Assembly: GCA_012729315.1 (NCBI GenBank)
Contig: JAAYDI010000030.1
Location: 1-44,977, forward strand
Length of the DNA: 44,977 bases
Direction: 5' to 3'
Source of the DNA: Planctomycetaceae bacterium
GTDB taxonomy: Bacteria; Planctomycetota; Planctomycetia; Pirellulales; Pirellulaceae
Part shown: positions 1-8,677 of the stretch, piece by piece
How the letters are laid out: each line of letters opens with the position of its first letter
Position numbering within the stretch: position 1 is the first letter of the stretch
The notes under the pieces: generated by a model
Told to the model about the DNA's origin: nothing
Databases searched by the model: none
What the model saw: only the letters and a program-made list of their open reading frames with translations
Made by a program: the position numbers and the translations under genes

Positions 1-2583
1 GCTTCAATGGGGCCGCAGCTGATCAGCTGCGGAACGATCTCCTACAACGTCGCGCCGTGAGGAACCATTCGCCGCTTCAATGGGGCCGCAGCTGATCAGC
101 TGCGGAACGTGCCGCCGCGGCCCGCGAGCTCGCCAGACCGGTAGGGGCTTCAATGGGGCCGCAGCTGATCAGCTGCGGAACGCGGATGTGGACGATGAGG
201 TACGGGCGTGGATCGTGGAGCTTCAATGGGGCCGCAGCTGATCAGCTGCGGAACGATTGCGTCCGTCTAAAATCCTCCCTTCGTACAGAAGCTTCAATGG
301 GGCCGCAGCTGATCAGCTGCGGAACGAGATCCGCTGCTGGATCTGGTCCTGGCTCCAGATGGTGCTTCAATGGGGCCGCAGCTGATCAGCTGCGGAACGT
401 ACGCTGCGGACGGGGCACACGTAAGCCCATCTGTAGAGCTTCAATGGGGCCGCAGCTGATCAGCTGCGGAACGGTGCGGCAGGAGGGGACATGGACCGCG
501 TCCTAAACAGCTTCAATGGGGCCGCAGCTGATCAGCTGCGGAACGGACTGTCGCAGCGGACGATGTCGTGCACGCTGCCAAGGGCTTCAATGGGGCCGCA
601 GCTGATCAGCTGCGGAACGACGAGGAGCTGAGTGCATGACTAGCGAATTACCAGAAGCTTCAATGGGGCCGCAGCTGATCAGCTGCGGAACGGAGATGAT
701 GCGCGACAAGCATGGCGGAAAGAAGACAAAGCTTCAATGGGGCCGCAGCTGATCAGCTGCGGAACGCGGCGAAGCTGGCGGGGCTGCCGCATGGCGTGCA
801 TGGGCTTCAATGGGGCCGCAGCTGATCAGCTGCGGAACGTGTGCGTTCTTTCGGGCGATCGGACTCCGCAAGCACGGCGCTTCAATGGGGCCGCAGCTGA
901 TCAGCTGCGGAACGTACGACGCGGCGGTGGCGGCGGCGAGGATTCGGAAAAGCTTCAATGGGGCCGCAGCTGATCAGCTGCGGAACGTCCTCGTTGTAAT
1001 CGCAACAGCACACCGCGCGACTGGCTTCAATGGGGCCGCAGCTGATCAGCTGCGGAACGACGACGGCAAGCGGGTAGGTGCGGACGGAAAGGCACGGCTT
1101 CAATGGGGCCGCAGCTGATCAGCTGCGGAACGTCAATCACGTAGCCGGTCGCATCTGGCCGCCACGCCCGCTTCAATGGGGCCGCAGCTGATCAGCTGCG
1201 GAACGATCGGTCGTGTCTGGTGTGTCCGCGTCGAACCAGAGGGCTTCAATGGGGCCGCAGCTGATCAGCTGCGGAACGCATCCGCGCCCGGATTGCACGA
1301 GCGATCTGTCGGTCAGGCTTCAATGGGGCCGCAGCTGATCAGCTGCGGAACGTTTCTGAATAACGGGGCATTCTTTGCCGCCGGCAACAAGCTTCAATGG
1401 GGCCGCAGCTGATCAGCTGCGGAACGCACGTATGGTCCTGGAGATGAACTGCGACGAGCCGGCTTCAATGGGGCCGCAGCTGATCAGCTGCGGAACGGGA
1501 CGCGCTCGCGGCCGGAGACATCGGTTTGGCTGCTGCTTCAATGGGGCCGCAGCTGATCAGCTGCGGAACGATCCTGCGCGGCGAACTCGTTGAGCAGGGC
1601 GAACCAGCTTCAATGGGGCCGCAGCTGATCAGCTGCGGAACGCAACGCGGCGGCCCCCGGCCAGGTGCGGGCCGCCCGCTTCAATGGGGCCGCAGCTGAT
1701 CAGCTGCGGAACGTGAAAGCGATCGCTGATCTGATCAAGCTGTTGCGCGCTTCAATGGGGCCGCAGCTGATCAGCTGCGGAACCTACCATATATATCGCC
1801 GCCGTCAATAGAATGCTGACTACGCTTCAATGGGGCCGCAGCTGATCAGCTGCGGAACCTCGCCGGTCGGGATTCCCTGGGATCGCAGCGTGCGCGCTTC
1901 AATGGGGCCGCAGCTGATCAGCTGCGGAACTGGATACCGCTCTCCGTACTCCGGAGACGTAACGATTGCTTCAATGGGGCCGCAGCTGATCAGCTGCGGA
2001 ACCCGGCTAGGTGGCAGCGATGGAGGTGACGAATGATCTGCTTCAATGGGGCCGCAGCTGATCAGCTGCGGAACGGCTGATGGCGGCTCGAGCTGAGAAA
2101 GGACTGGATCGTGCTTCAATGGGGCCGCAGCTGATCAGCTGCGGAACCAGGATAGCGTGTGCCATCTGGATTTGCTGTTCAGGCTTCAATGGGGCCGCAG
2201 CTGATCAGCTGCGGAACGTTCCCATTTCGGTGCGCCAGCCGGATGACTGTTTGAAGGCTTCAATGGGGCCGCAGCTGATCAGCTGCGGAACGAGGGTCAA
2301 AATGAAGGACTGGCGTGCGGCTGCCAGGGCTTCAATGGGGCCGCAGCTGATCAGCTGCGGAACCGCCCGAGCAGCCCTCGATGGAAACGCCAGAGAATGC
2401 GCTTCAATGGGGCCGCAGCTGATCAGCTGCGGAACAGACGAGCCGCAGCCAGGTGGCGGCCGAGGCGTTGCGGCGCTTCAATGGGGCCGCAGCTGATCAG
2501 CTGCGGAACGATTCCTCACACAAACCGGCGTGACAGGCCGCCGGCACGGCTTCAATGGGGCCGCAGCTGATCAGCTGCGGAAC
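1..2583 (-). CRISPR. CRISPR array, 36 repeats / 35 spacers, subtype I-G
   Basis: Thirty-six identical 35-nt repeats start at 1, 74, 147, 220, 291, 364 and so on to 2549. The unit length is 70-75 bp, so spacers are 35-40 nt. The first repeat begins at base 1, so the array probably continues to the left. Each repeat contains a perfect 20-bp palindrome, CCGCAGCTGATCAGCTGCGG, giving a strong hairpin in either strand. On the minus strand the repeat ends in ATTGAAGC, the usual type I 5' handle, so I infer minus-strand transcription, co-directional with the cas genes, with the leader on the right. No repeat is degenerate. The base following the repeat on the plus strand is G after repeats 1-24 and variable after repeats 25-35. 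Variable spacer length fits Geobacter-type I-G adaptation. Confidence 0.99.
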
Positions 2584-2822
2584 GACCGTCGTCGTAAGTT
2601 CATGGCTGACAACCGTCCAGAATAGGTCTTGCGAGCGGTTATGGCAATCCGGCTCACTTCCGGAATCTGGATGTCGGTCCTCACAATGTAACGTCCTGGA
2701 TATCAATGACTTGGGTCTTGCGAGCGTCGCCCAGGATTTCGCGGTCACCCCGCCGCTCGCAGAATACGTCAGCGACACACGCCCTCCACTTACCGCGCGT
2801 GCAACGATCGATTGCGCCGCCC
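2584..2822 (-). promoter_or_regulatory. Putative CRISPR leader
   Basis: This 239-bp non-coding stretch lies between the last repeat and the 3' end of cas4-cas1. If the array is read on the minus strand it is the leader and should hold the crRNA promoter and the sites that guide spacer integration. It contains a 13-bp direct repeat, GGTCTTGCGAGCG, at 2625-2637 and 2714-2726, 89 bp apart. It is not markedly AT-rich. The leader assignment rests on repeat polarity and position, and I identified no promoter hexamers with confidence. Confidence 0.6.
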
Positions 2823-4616
2823 TCATCGTGTCGTAAACACGGGATAGTCAGCAATCTCTCCTGTGAGCAATCGAGCCAGCAACCTCGCCTGGATCTCAAG
2901 CATCCGGCGGTAGTTGACACGATAACCAAACAAAGGGTGCGTTACCAGCGAGTCCATTCGCTGTTCGTATGCCCGGAAAAACGACTTGCGACTTTCCGGT
3001 TTCAGCGCCACGGCATTGCCGGCCCTGATGAAATCCCTGCTGGTGACCATGCGAGTGTTGATGGCGCTGAGCACGGCCGAGTCGGCAATCAATGGGCGAA
3101 ACGGCTCCATCAGGTCCAAGGCCAGCGAGGCCCGTCCGAACCGAGGTTTATGGTAGAAACCCAAATACGGGTCGAAACCGACAGCTTGGCACACAATCGT
3201 CAGATCCTTGGCCAGTACACTGTACGCGAGCGAAAGCAGGGCATTCACAGGGTCTCGCGGTGGTCGACGGTTGCGGTGCCGAAAGTCGAACGTGAAAACG
3301 TCGTCTGTGTCCGTCGCGGTGACGTGATCCTCATCATCACCTGCCTTCAACATGCCGACGAAATTCTCAAAGTACACCCTGGCTCCGTTCCCTTCGATCC
3401 CCAATAGTTCGTCCAGTGAATTGGCCTCCAGCGCCTGCTTTTGCATACACTTGAGCTGCGTTAGCGCCGCAGCCGGCGGTTCGACGTGATTTCGCTGGAG
3501 CATCGTCCGCTGGTTACGGATCTTGCCCGCCGTCAGTGCCCGAGCCACACGCAGACAAAACGGCCCAATTTCGGCCAACCGGAACTGCTCGCGTCGAAGA
3601 TAGATGTTCTTCACTCCCAAGCCCTGCGTGATGCCGTAAAACCATCCGCCCTGCGAGAAGTAGGCGATGGGTACGTCTGCCTCGCAGAGGGTCTGTATGG
3701 CCTGCGTGCTCAACTGGATGTTACCCATCACGTTGAGCTGGCAAATCTCGCCGATACGCACTTCCTGGACCAGCTTTCCCTTCAAGTTGATCTTGAGCAC
3801 ATTGCCGGATTTTCCGACCGATAGTCCTTGCGTATTCAGGTACAGGGGCCGGAGATCATCTCGGGCCGGGACCAGACGACGTACGCTGTGGGGTTGCGGG
3901 GCGTCCTCCACGGACGCGTGGCGTCTCGACCCGACATCGAACAGGTTTCTGTGTGACGCTGCCGCGTCCGCAGCACGAAAGCCCTCGCAAACCCTTGTTT
4001 CATCCGGCAAGCACACACCGACAAGCGAGCAACCGGGGCATTTGGGACTGTCTTCAAGCGGCGCTGGGATCTCGGCGGAACTGGCCGCCGCCCACGCCGC
4101 TTCGAGGGTCTGAAGCGTTTCGGTAACCAGCGCTTCGTCGATGGTCACTCGGACACGCTGCTTCGTGGCGACGTAGTAAAGGACCCCTTCCTGACAGCGG
4201 TACCCACTCTCGCGAAGCACCAGCGCTTGAGCTGCCATTTGGACACGGTCCGTATCCCAGGCACCCAGACTCCCATCGTCGTGCTTGAAGGGCGATCCCA
4301 GTTTATAGTCGACGGGAGTCACCTCATTGCCGGTGCATTCAATCAGGTCCATCTTGGCGATCAAGCGGTACGTGTCGCTCGAGAGCGTCACCGACCGCGA
4401 GTGGATCTTTCCATCGGCCATCTCCTTCGAATCTGCTGCCGGAAGCCGTTCCTGCTTGTTGTCAATCTTGGCATGACGCAAAGACCCCGCCACGGTATGG
4501 CGGTTGTCGACGAACACGCCCTCGACCCATTCGTAGTAAAACAGGCGCGGGCAGTAAACGAATTCGTTGAGCATCCGTGCAGGCAAGTAGTCGGGTAAGG
4601 ACTGGTTGTCGATCAT
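2823..4616 (-). CDS. cas4-cas1: Cas4-Cas1 fusion, CRISPR adaptation
   Basis: A 597-residue fusion that selects and integrates new spacers together with Cas2. The Cas4 part (about 1-215) is a RecB-type iron-sulfur nuclease. It has the first cluster cysteine C22 in YCPRLFYYEW, the nuclease motif around VDYK, and C193/C196/C202 in CPGCSLVGVC. The Cas1 integrase part (about 255-597) shows the metal ligands E408 (IEGNGARVYF), H489 (FYHKPRFGR) and D501/E504 (LDLMEPFRP). In the Geobacter system such fusions use Cas4 to choose protospacers with the correct PAM (family knowledge). I chose the ATG at 4616 because GGAG lies about 8 nt upstream and Cas4 homology starts there. An upstream in-frame codon at 4679 would add 21 unlikely residues overlapping cas2. 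The gap to cas2 is 37 bp, and the gene ends next to the leader. Confidence 0.96.
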   Translation of the reverse strand: MIDNQSLPDYLPARMLNEFVYCPRLFYYEWVEGVFVDNRHTVAGSLRHAKIDNKQERLPAADSKEMADGKIHSRSVTLSSDTYRLIAKMDLIECTGNEVTPVDYKLGSPFKHDDGSLGAWDTDRVQMAAQALVLRESGYRCQEGVLYYVATKQRVRVTIDEALVTETLQTLEAAWAAASSAEIPAPLEDSPKCPGCSLVGVCLPDETRVCEGFRAADAAASHRNLFDVGSRRHASVEDAPQPHSVRRLVPARDDLRPLYLNTQGLSVGKSGNVLKINLKGKLVQEVRIGEICQLNVMGNIQLSTQAIQTLCEADVPIAYFSQGGWFYGITQGLGVKNIYLRREQFRLAEIGPFCLRVARALTAGKIRNQRTMLQRNHVEPPAAALTQLKCMQKQALEANSLDELLGIEGNGARVYFENFVGMLKAGDDEDHVTATDTDDVFTFDFRHRNRRPPRDPVNALLSLAYSVLAKDLTIVCQAVGFDPYLGFYHKPRFGRASLALDLMEPFRPLIADSAVLSAINTRMVTSRDFIRAGNAVALKPESRKSFFRAYEQRMDSLVTHPLFGYRVNYRRMLEIQARLLARLLTGEIADYPVFTTR

Positions 4617-4653
4617 GATGTCATCTCCGGGTTGCCTGAGTATACCTGCGGAC

Positions 4654-4944
4654 TCACACGATGTAGCACGGGGCATCAATGGGGGAATAAGCCTGGCCCA
4701 AAGCTGTAATGACCCGCTCCCCCCGCCCTTCAGTGGGACCCAAATCGACGAACAGCACCTGGTCCTCGGCGTGGTTGATCAGCTCGCCAAGGACGTGCCG
4801 GCAGCGGGCCAGATCGGTAGGCGTGAACTGGCATTCGAATACCGAATACTGCAGGTGATCGCCAAAGTCTCGCATGGCCTTGAAGACTTGCCGGAGCCGC
4901 TTGTCGTCGCGGATGTCGTACGTCACCAGATAGGTGTTGCGCAT
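4654..4944 (-). CDS. cas2: Cas2, CRISPR adaptation
   Basis: A 96-residue protein of normal Cas2 length. It begins MRNTYLVTYDIRDDKR, with the ferredoxin-like first strand and its conserved Asp, and includes the typical YSVFECQF segment. Cas2 dimers bridge Cas1 dimers in the integration complex. The ATG at 4944 is preceded by AGGAGG about 7 nt upstream. The gene lies upstream of cas4-cas1 and is separated from csb2 by 306 bp, so the two adaptation genes may form their own transcription unit. In the Geobacter locus, as I remember it, the fusion gene comes before cas2; here the order is reversed. Confidence 0.96.
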   Translation of the reverse strand: MRNTYLVTYDIRDDKRLRQVFKAMRDFGDHLQYSVFECQFTPTDLARCRHVLGELINHAEDQVLFVDLGPTEGRGERVITALGQAYSPIDAPCYIV

Positions 4945-5250
4945 GGTGGAACCTCCTCAGTATCAGAATCACGTTACGGCCATCCATGACGATCCGAGTC
5001 CTGTTGAACGCCGGTTGCGTGGCGTGGCCGGCAACAGCAGCCCTCGCCGAACACGTGCACGGACTCCGCAGGTCCGGTGGCGCGAAGCGTCTCCGCGCGC
5101 CACATCATACAGGCGTGCGCTGGCGCAGCAGCATCGCACCCGCCCACCGGACGTTCGAAGTCCGCCTGATATAAACCAACTTATCAAAGAGCCACGGACG
5201 CACGCCTCGTCAGGCTTATCAGCCTGATAGAATGCGAAGCGTTCCACTCA
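4945..5250. other. Gap between interference and adaptation genes
   Basis: This 306-bp stretch has no convincing gene, while the other adjacent cas genes overlap or sit within 40 bp. A hairpin, TCAGGCT-TATC-AGCCTGA, lies at 5210-5227 just downstream of the csb2 stop. It lacks a T-tract on the minus strand, so it is not a standard intrinsic terminator. The gap could hold a promoter for cas2 and cas4-cas1, or be the remains of a lost gene. I see no clear promoter. Confidence 0.5.
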
Positions 5251-6753
5251 TCATTCATCGTCTGTGCTTTCAGATGCAAACACGCCGAAGCCGCGGAATC
5301 TTCCACTCCCTACCACGACCGGTCCCGGTATGCAATGTGGAAAGGACACACGCACCTGATAACGGGGTTTGTTTTCAAGATTCTTGGGTGGACAATAGCG
5401 AGACGCCAGATCGACTCCTGGGCGGAAACCGACTCGCCGCCATTCGATCTTGCTGCGGGCGATCAGTTCGGAAGCATAACCCGCCTGTTCAAACGCCATA
5501 CGTATCCATTTTCCCGCGCTCTCAGGTTTATATCCTTCGTGGATGGGCAATATGACCGGTGTCACCGTCGACCAGGTCATCGACTGTTTGTAGTATTGAC
5601 GGAGCACCCAATCCGTTGAAGGCAAGACTGTTAAGAGCGCGACCGGTTCGTTCTGATCGCCGTGCAACTCCGCGCCAGCCAAGGCACGGCGAAGCCACGC
5701 AACACGTTGTCCGCAGTGCGAGGGAGCAGCAATTAACACCCGGCGGATAGACTCCACGCGATTCAAGGCGCGGTTGATCGTCGGTAACGGCAGATAGAGA
5801 AAACGGTCGGGACTGTTGTGACCACTCGCGGGGCGCGATCCGTCAGGAGTCTTGCCGTGAACGAACACGTTAATCTCATCGCTAGACCACCCCTGTTGTT
5901 TCGCAGCTTCCGCGACTGCGTGCCTGACCATCCCTGCGACATCACGTGTACGACGGGCTGTGTTGAAGGCTCGCCTAGCCGACGCATCTGGCTTAAGCAG
6001 AGTGAACGCGGTCCAACACCGCGGCTCCGGGTCCATGGCGCGACCATAGTTCACGGAACGGAACCTCGATAAAGGCGGAACCGGACTAAAGAACTCGTTT
6101 CCAGCGCAATCACGAGACAGTCGATTCAAGAATGCCTCGTGTTTCGACATGAGTTCATCGAGACAGCCTTTACATGGAGTACGCAGGGCAGTCCCCGAAT
6201 TACGAGCGACCGGCAACCAGCGGTCACCCTTGAGTTGGCATGCCTGTTCGTCCGTTATTATCGTGGCGTCACCGACGACCATGTCGATGCCCCAACCGAG
6301 ATGTGTCAGGGACTGAGCGGCTTCGGTCAAAAGTCCAACGTGTGCTTGACCATTGCCGGCGATTCGATACACATAGTGAACCGCGTCTCCGTTGATATAC
6401 GTGGGATGCACATCCTTTTCGACACGAACGTCGGCAATCTCCTTGATTCCCTCACGGGACCACGATCGCGCCACCACGTCGCCTACATTATCAGGCACGT
6501 AGGTGCGGTAACCGGCTCGCGACGCACGGCCATCCGGCGCAATGATTTCCGGATCCTGAAGTTCCTCGAACCAGCGGAAAGCGGCAACGCTGCGATCGAG
6601 CGCCACGCGCTCATTCCAGCGCGCCGCTGCGGCTGCGACAAGGGCCTGAAACAGGCGGAACGGAGATGGCGGCCATTCCGGTCTACCGGCATCGCCACGT
6701 CCGTGAAAGAACGGCTGGAGATATCGTATGGTGAAACAGAGTCGTGACGACAT
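5251..6753 (-). CDS. csb2: Csb2, Cas5-Cas6 fusion of type I-G Cascade
   Basis: A 500-residue member of the GSU0054 family. The N-terminal part is Cas5-like, starting with a strand (CFTIRYLQPFFHGR) followed by the family signature WPPSPFRLFQALVAAA. The C-terminal part is Cas6-like and ends in a glycine-rich loop, GPVVVGSGRFRGFGVF, near residues 475-495. The predicted role is to process crRNA at the repeat hairpin and cap the 5' handle within Cascade. The start was set at the ATG at 6753, which overlaps the csb1 stop as TGATG and has GGGAGG just upstream. A GTG one codon earlier is possible. The overlap implies translational coupling to csb1. Confidence 0.94.
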   Translation of the reverse strand: MSSRLCFTIRYLQPFFHGRGDAGRPEWPPSPFRLFQALVAAAAARWNERVALDRSVAAFRWFEELQDPEIIAPDGRASRAGYRTYVPDNVGDVVARSWSREGIKEIADVRVEKDVHPTYINGDAVHYVYRIAGNGQAHVGLLTEAAQSLTHLGWGIDMVVGDATIITDEQACQLKGDRWLPVARNSGTALRTPCKGCLDELMSKHEAFLNRLSRDCAGNEFFSPVPPLSRFRSVNYGRAMDPEPRCWTAFTLLKPDASARRAFNTARRTRDVAGMVRHAVAEAAKQQGWSSDEINVFVHGKTPDGSRPASGHNSPDRFLYLPLPTINRALNRVESIRRVLIAAPSHCGQRVAWLRRALAGAELHGDQNEPVALLTVLPSTDWVLRQYYKQSMTWSTVTPVILPIHEGYKPESAGKWIRMAFEQAGYASELIARSKIEWRRVGFRPGVDLASRYCPPKNLENKPRYQVRVSFPHCIPGPVVVGSGRFRGFGVFASESTDDE

Positions 6754-7877
6754 CACTCACCTCCCGACGTATCGTCATCCTTCTTCTTAGCACCTCGTTT
6801 GCTTTTGCTTTTGCTTTCGGCATCCTTTTTGATATCGTTGACTGCACGCTTCTTGTCAAAGTCGACCGTCTGGCTATCCCCGACACCGAATTCACCGGCC
6901 GCCGCTTCGGCAAACTCCAGCGCCTGCTTCTCGGTCACATTCAACGGCTCACGATCACCATTCGCGTAAACCTCAACAAACTCATTGTCGTCGGCCTTGA
7001 CAGGATTCCGTACCAGCATGCAACCCTGCCGCAAGTAGCTGGATGTGTGGGTCGTGAATGCGATAAGAGCCAGTCCGAGTATGTAACGCTGCAACTTGAT
7101 GGTTTCGACGTTGTCGTCTCCCGCACGCAACAGGCGCAGTGCGGCGAGTCCCAACGTCGCGTCTCGACGGATGCCGCCATCGGCAATAATCCCACCATGC
7201 GTCCAAGAGGCGAGAGCATTCACGAAGCCGCGTTTCGACAGGGGGTTCTTTTCATCTCCTTCTGCCTTCTGCTTGTCTTCCTCGCTGAAAACATCCATCT
7301 CCGAGTAATCAACTGGAGCTGCGTAGACCGCACTACGTGTGAGCTTGCGTACATTGAAAGCTCGAATCGTCGACGCCACCAGACGTGGGCGTTTCTCTTG
7401 ATTGCCCTTCCTTCCTCGTGAATTCCACACACCGAATACGAGTGACGTCGGTGCGATCTTGGCCAGCTTCCGCACGTCTCCCTTGATCGAAGCGCTGAAC
7501 GCGTCTTCAATGTCCTCCTCCAACGAGGAACATCGAACAAGGGCGTCGCCCGCTCTGTGTCCTGCTTCAAGGATATTGACTTCCTTTTCGCCAGCTCGAA
7601 TCACGATCTGCGGAACAAGTGCCGCGAACGGTGCCTTCATGAACAATGGTTCGATTCGATTTGCCTGGGAGCCTACGCTGTCAATCAGACAGACGTTGGA
7701 TCCGTCTGGTGCGTGATCGTTGATGTTGTATCCGCCGCCGAACTCCCCCCTGCCAGCGTACGTCGCTGGAAACAACACGCCGTCAGGTCCTTCAACTGGC
7801 ATGAGCCATTCTCGCAGGACAAGAGCGGCGGGGCCATTGTCGTTCAGGTATCTGTCAAACTGGGTAACGTCAGCCAT
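6753..7877 (-). CDS. csb1: Csb1, Cas7 backbone subunit of type I-G Cascade
   Basis: A 374-residue protein of the GSU0053/Csb1 (Cas7) family. It has the characteristic N-terminal run with GGYNINDHAPDGSN and LIDSVGSQANRIEP. Cas7 subunits form the helical backbone along the crRNA in the interference complex. The ATG at 7877 follows AGGAG at suitable spacing. The last 30 residues are very lysine- and acid-rich (KSKSKRGAKKKDDD), a flexible tail that may contact nucleic acid, which is inference. The gene lies 11 bp after csb3 and overlaps csb2. Confidence 0.95.
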   Translation of the reverse strand: MADVTQFDRYLNDNGPAALVLREWLMPVEGPDGVLFPATYAGRGEFGGGYNINDHAPDGSNVCLIDSVGSQANRIEPLFMKAPFAALVPQIVIRAGEKEVNILEAGHRAGDALVRCSSLEEDIEDAFSASIKGDVRKLAKIAPTSLVFGVWNSRGRKGNQEKRPRLVASTIRAFNVRKLTRSAVYAAPVDYSEMDVFSEEDKQKAEGDEKNPLSKRGFVNALASWTHGGIIADGGIRRDATLGLAALRLLRAGDDNVETIKLQRYILGLALIAFTTHTSSYLRQGCMLVRNPVKADDNEFVEVYANGDREPLNVTEKQALEFAEAAAGEFGVGDSQTVDFDKKRAVNDIKKDAESKSKSKRGAKKKDDDTSGGE

Positions 7878-7888
7878 TGGTTAGTCTC

Positions 7889-8677
7889 CTAAGCCTGGTC
7901 CAAGGGAATTGCTGGACGGAAAGCCTTGTGCTTTCTCTGCCCGGTGCGAAACCAGTTTTGAAAACGATATCCGTGAGAAACGATGCTTGAGATCAGTCCG
8001 GAAGCGACTGCAGGGACAATGTTCACAGGAATTGATCGCGACCACGTGAAGTAATCAAACACCTGCGGCTGTTTCGTCGGAACCGGCCGAATACGTTGCA
8101 GGCCAACAAGGCAAAAGAACTCGACTGCCGGATAAGCCGTTGTCTTTAGACTGAGTGAATTAGGAGAGAACCCGACATCACGCGAATGAGCATTCAAAGC
8201 CCGCCGTGCGTCGAAGTAAAAGGGCTCGACTTTTTTCCGCGAGTCTTCTGGTGAGTAGACAACGACGCCATAATTTAGAATGTTTCCGTTCCAGCACTCC
8301 TCTTGTCGAATCGCATTTCGCATTGCCAGCGTAATCCTCACTCCTTCCATCGAACCTGCCCATACCTTCAGGTCCTTTCCTTTGCCTTGAAGGTCGTTCC
8401 ACCAATCCACACGCAGTGGCACAAAGGGTCCCGCAATGCGTAACGGCGACGTCTTCCTATCGTCTGGTTTCAGGGACTCGATTTCGACGTCGCTGATTTC
8501 CTTCATCAGCTCCCTCAGGGTCCCATCACAAACGATGCAAAACTCGGTTTGCTCAAACCAGCCTTCTGCACCAGGCCAAAGCCGGTCGGCCAGCTCCAGA
8601 AGGCCACAGCATGCAAAGAACTGGCCGGGATTTGTGCAGTCCACATTGATACGAATTGAAGGATCAACACGTTGCAT
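7889..8677 (-). CDS. csb3: Csb3 (GSU0052-like), presumed Cas8-position subunit
   Basis: A 262-residue protein that I assign to the Csb3/GSU0052 family. The grounds are its N-terminal pattern (NVDCTNPGQFFACCGLLELADRLWPGAEGWF) and its place between cas3 and csb1. It sits where a Cas8-type large subunit would be encoded, but it is short for one, and no csx17 gene is present. Its exact biochemical role is not known to me. The ATG at 8677 overlaps the cas3 stop (TGATG), with AGGAGG about 7 nt upstream. A GTG one codon earlier is possible. It is probably translated by coupling to cas3. Confidence 0.85.
   Translation of the reverse strand: MQRVDPSIRINVDCTNPGQFFACCGLLELADRLWPGAEGWFEQTEFCIVCDGTLRELMKEISDVEIESLKPDDRKTSPLRIAGPFVPLRVDWWNDLQGKGKDLKVWAGSMEGVRITLAMRNAIRQEECWNGNILNYGVVVYSPEDSRKKVEPFYFDARRALNAHSRDVGFSPNSLSLKTTAYPAVEFFCLVGLQRIRPVPTKQPQVFDYFTWSRSIPVNIVPAVASGLISSIVSHGYRFQNWFRTGQRKHKAFRPAIPLDQA

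Noticed and set aside
153-2496. ORFs reading through the array, with a repeated MGPQLISCGT motif
   Set aside because: They are translations of the CRISPR repeat. The period and spacer variability match an array, not protein repeats.
2706-3407. Plus-strand ORF of 233 codons opposite cas4-cas1
   Set aside because: It is antisense to conserved Cas1 sequence and has no protein-like pattern.
5210-5227. Hairpin downstream of csb2 as a rho-independent terminator
   Set aside because: The 7-bp stem has no following T-tract on the minus strand, so only a hairpin is reported.
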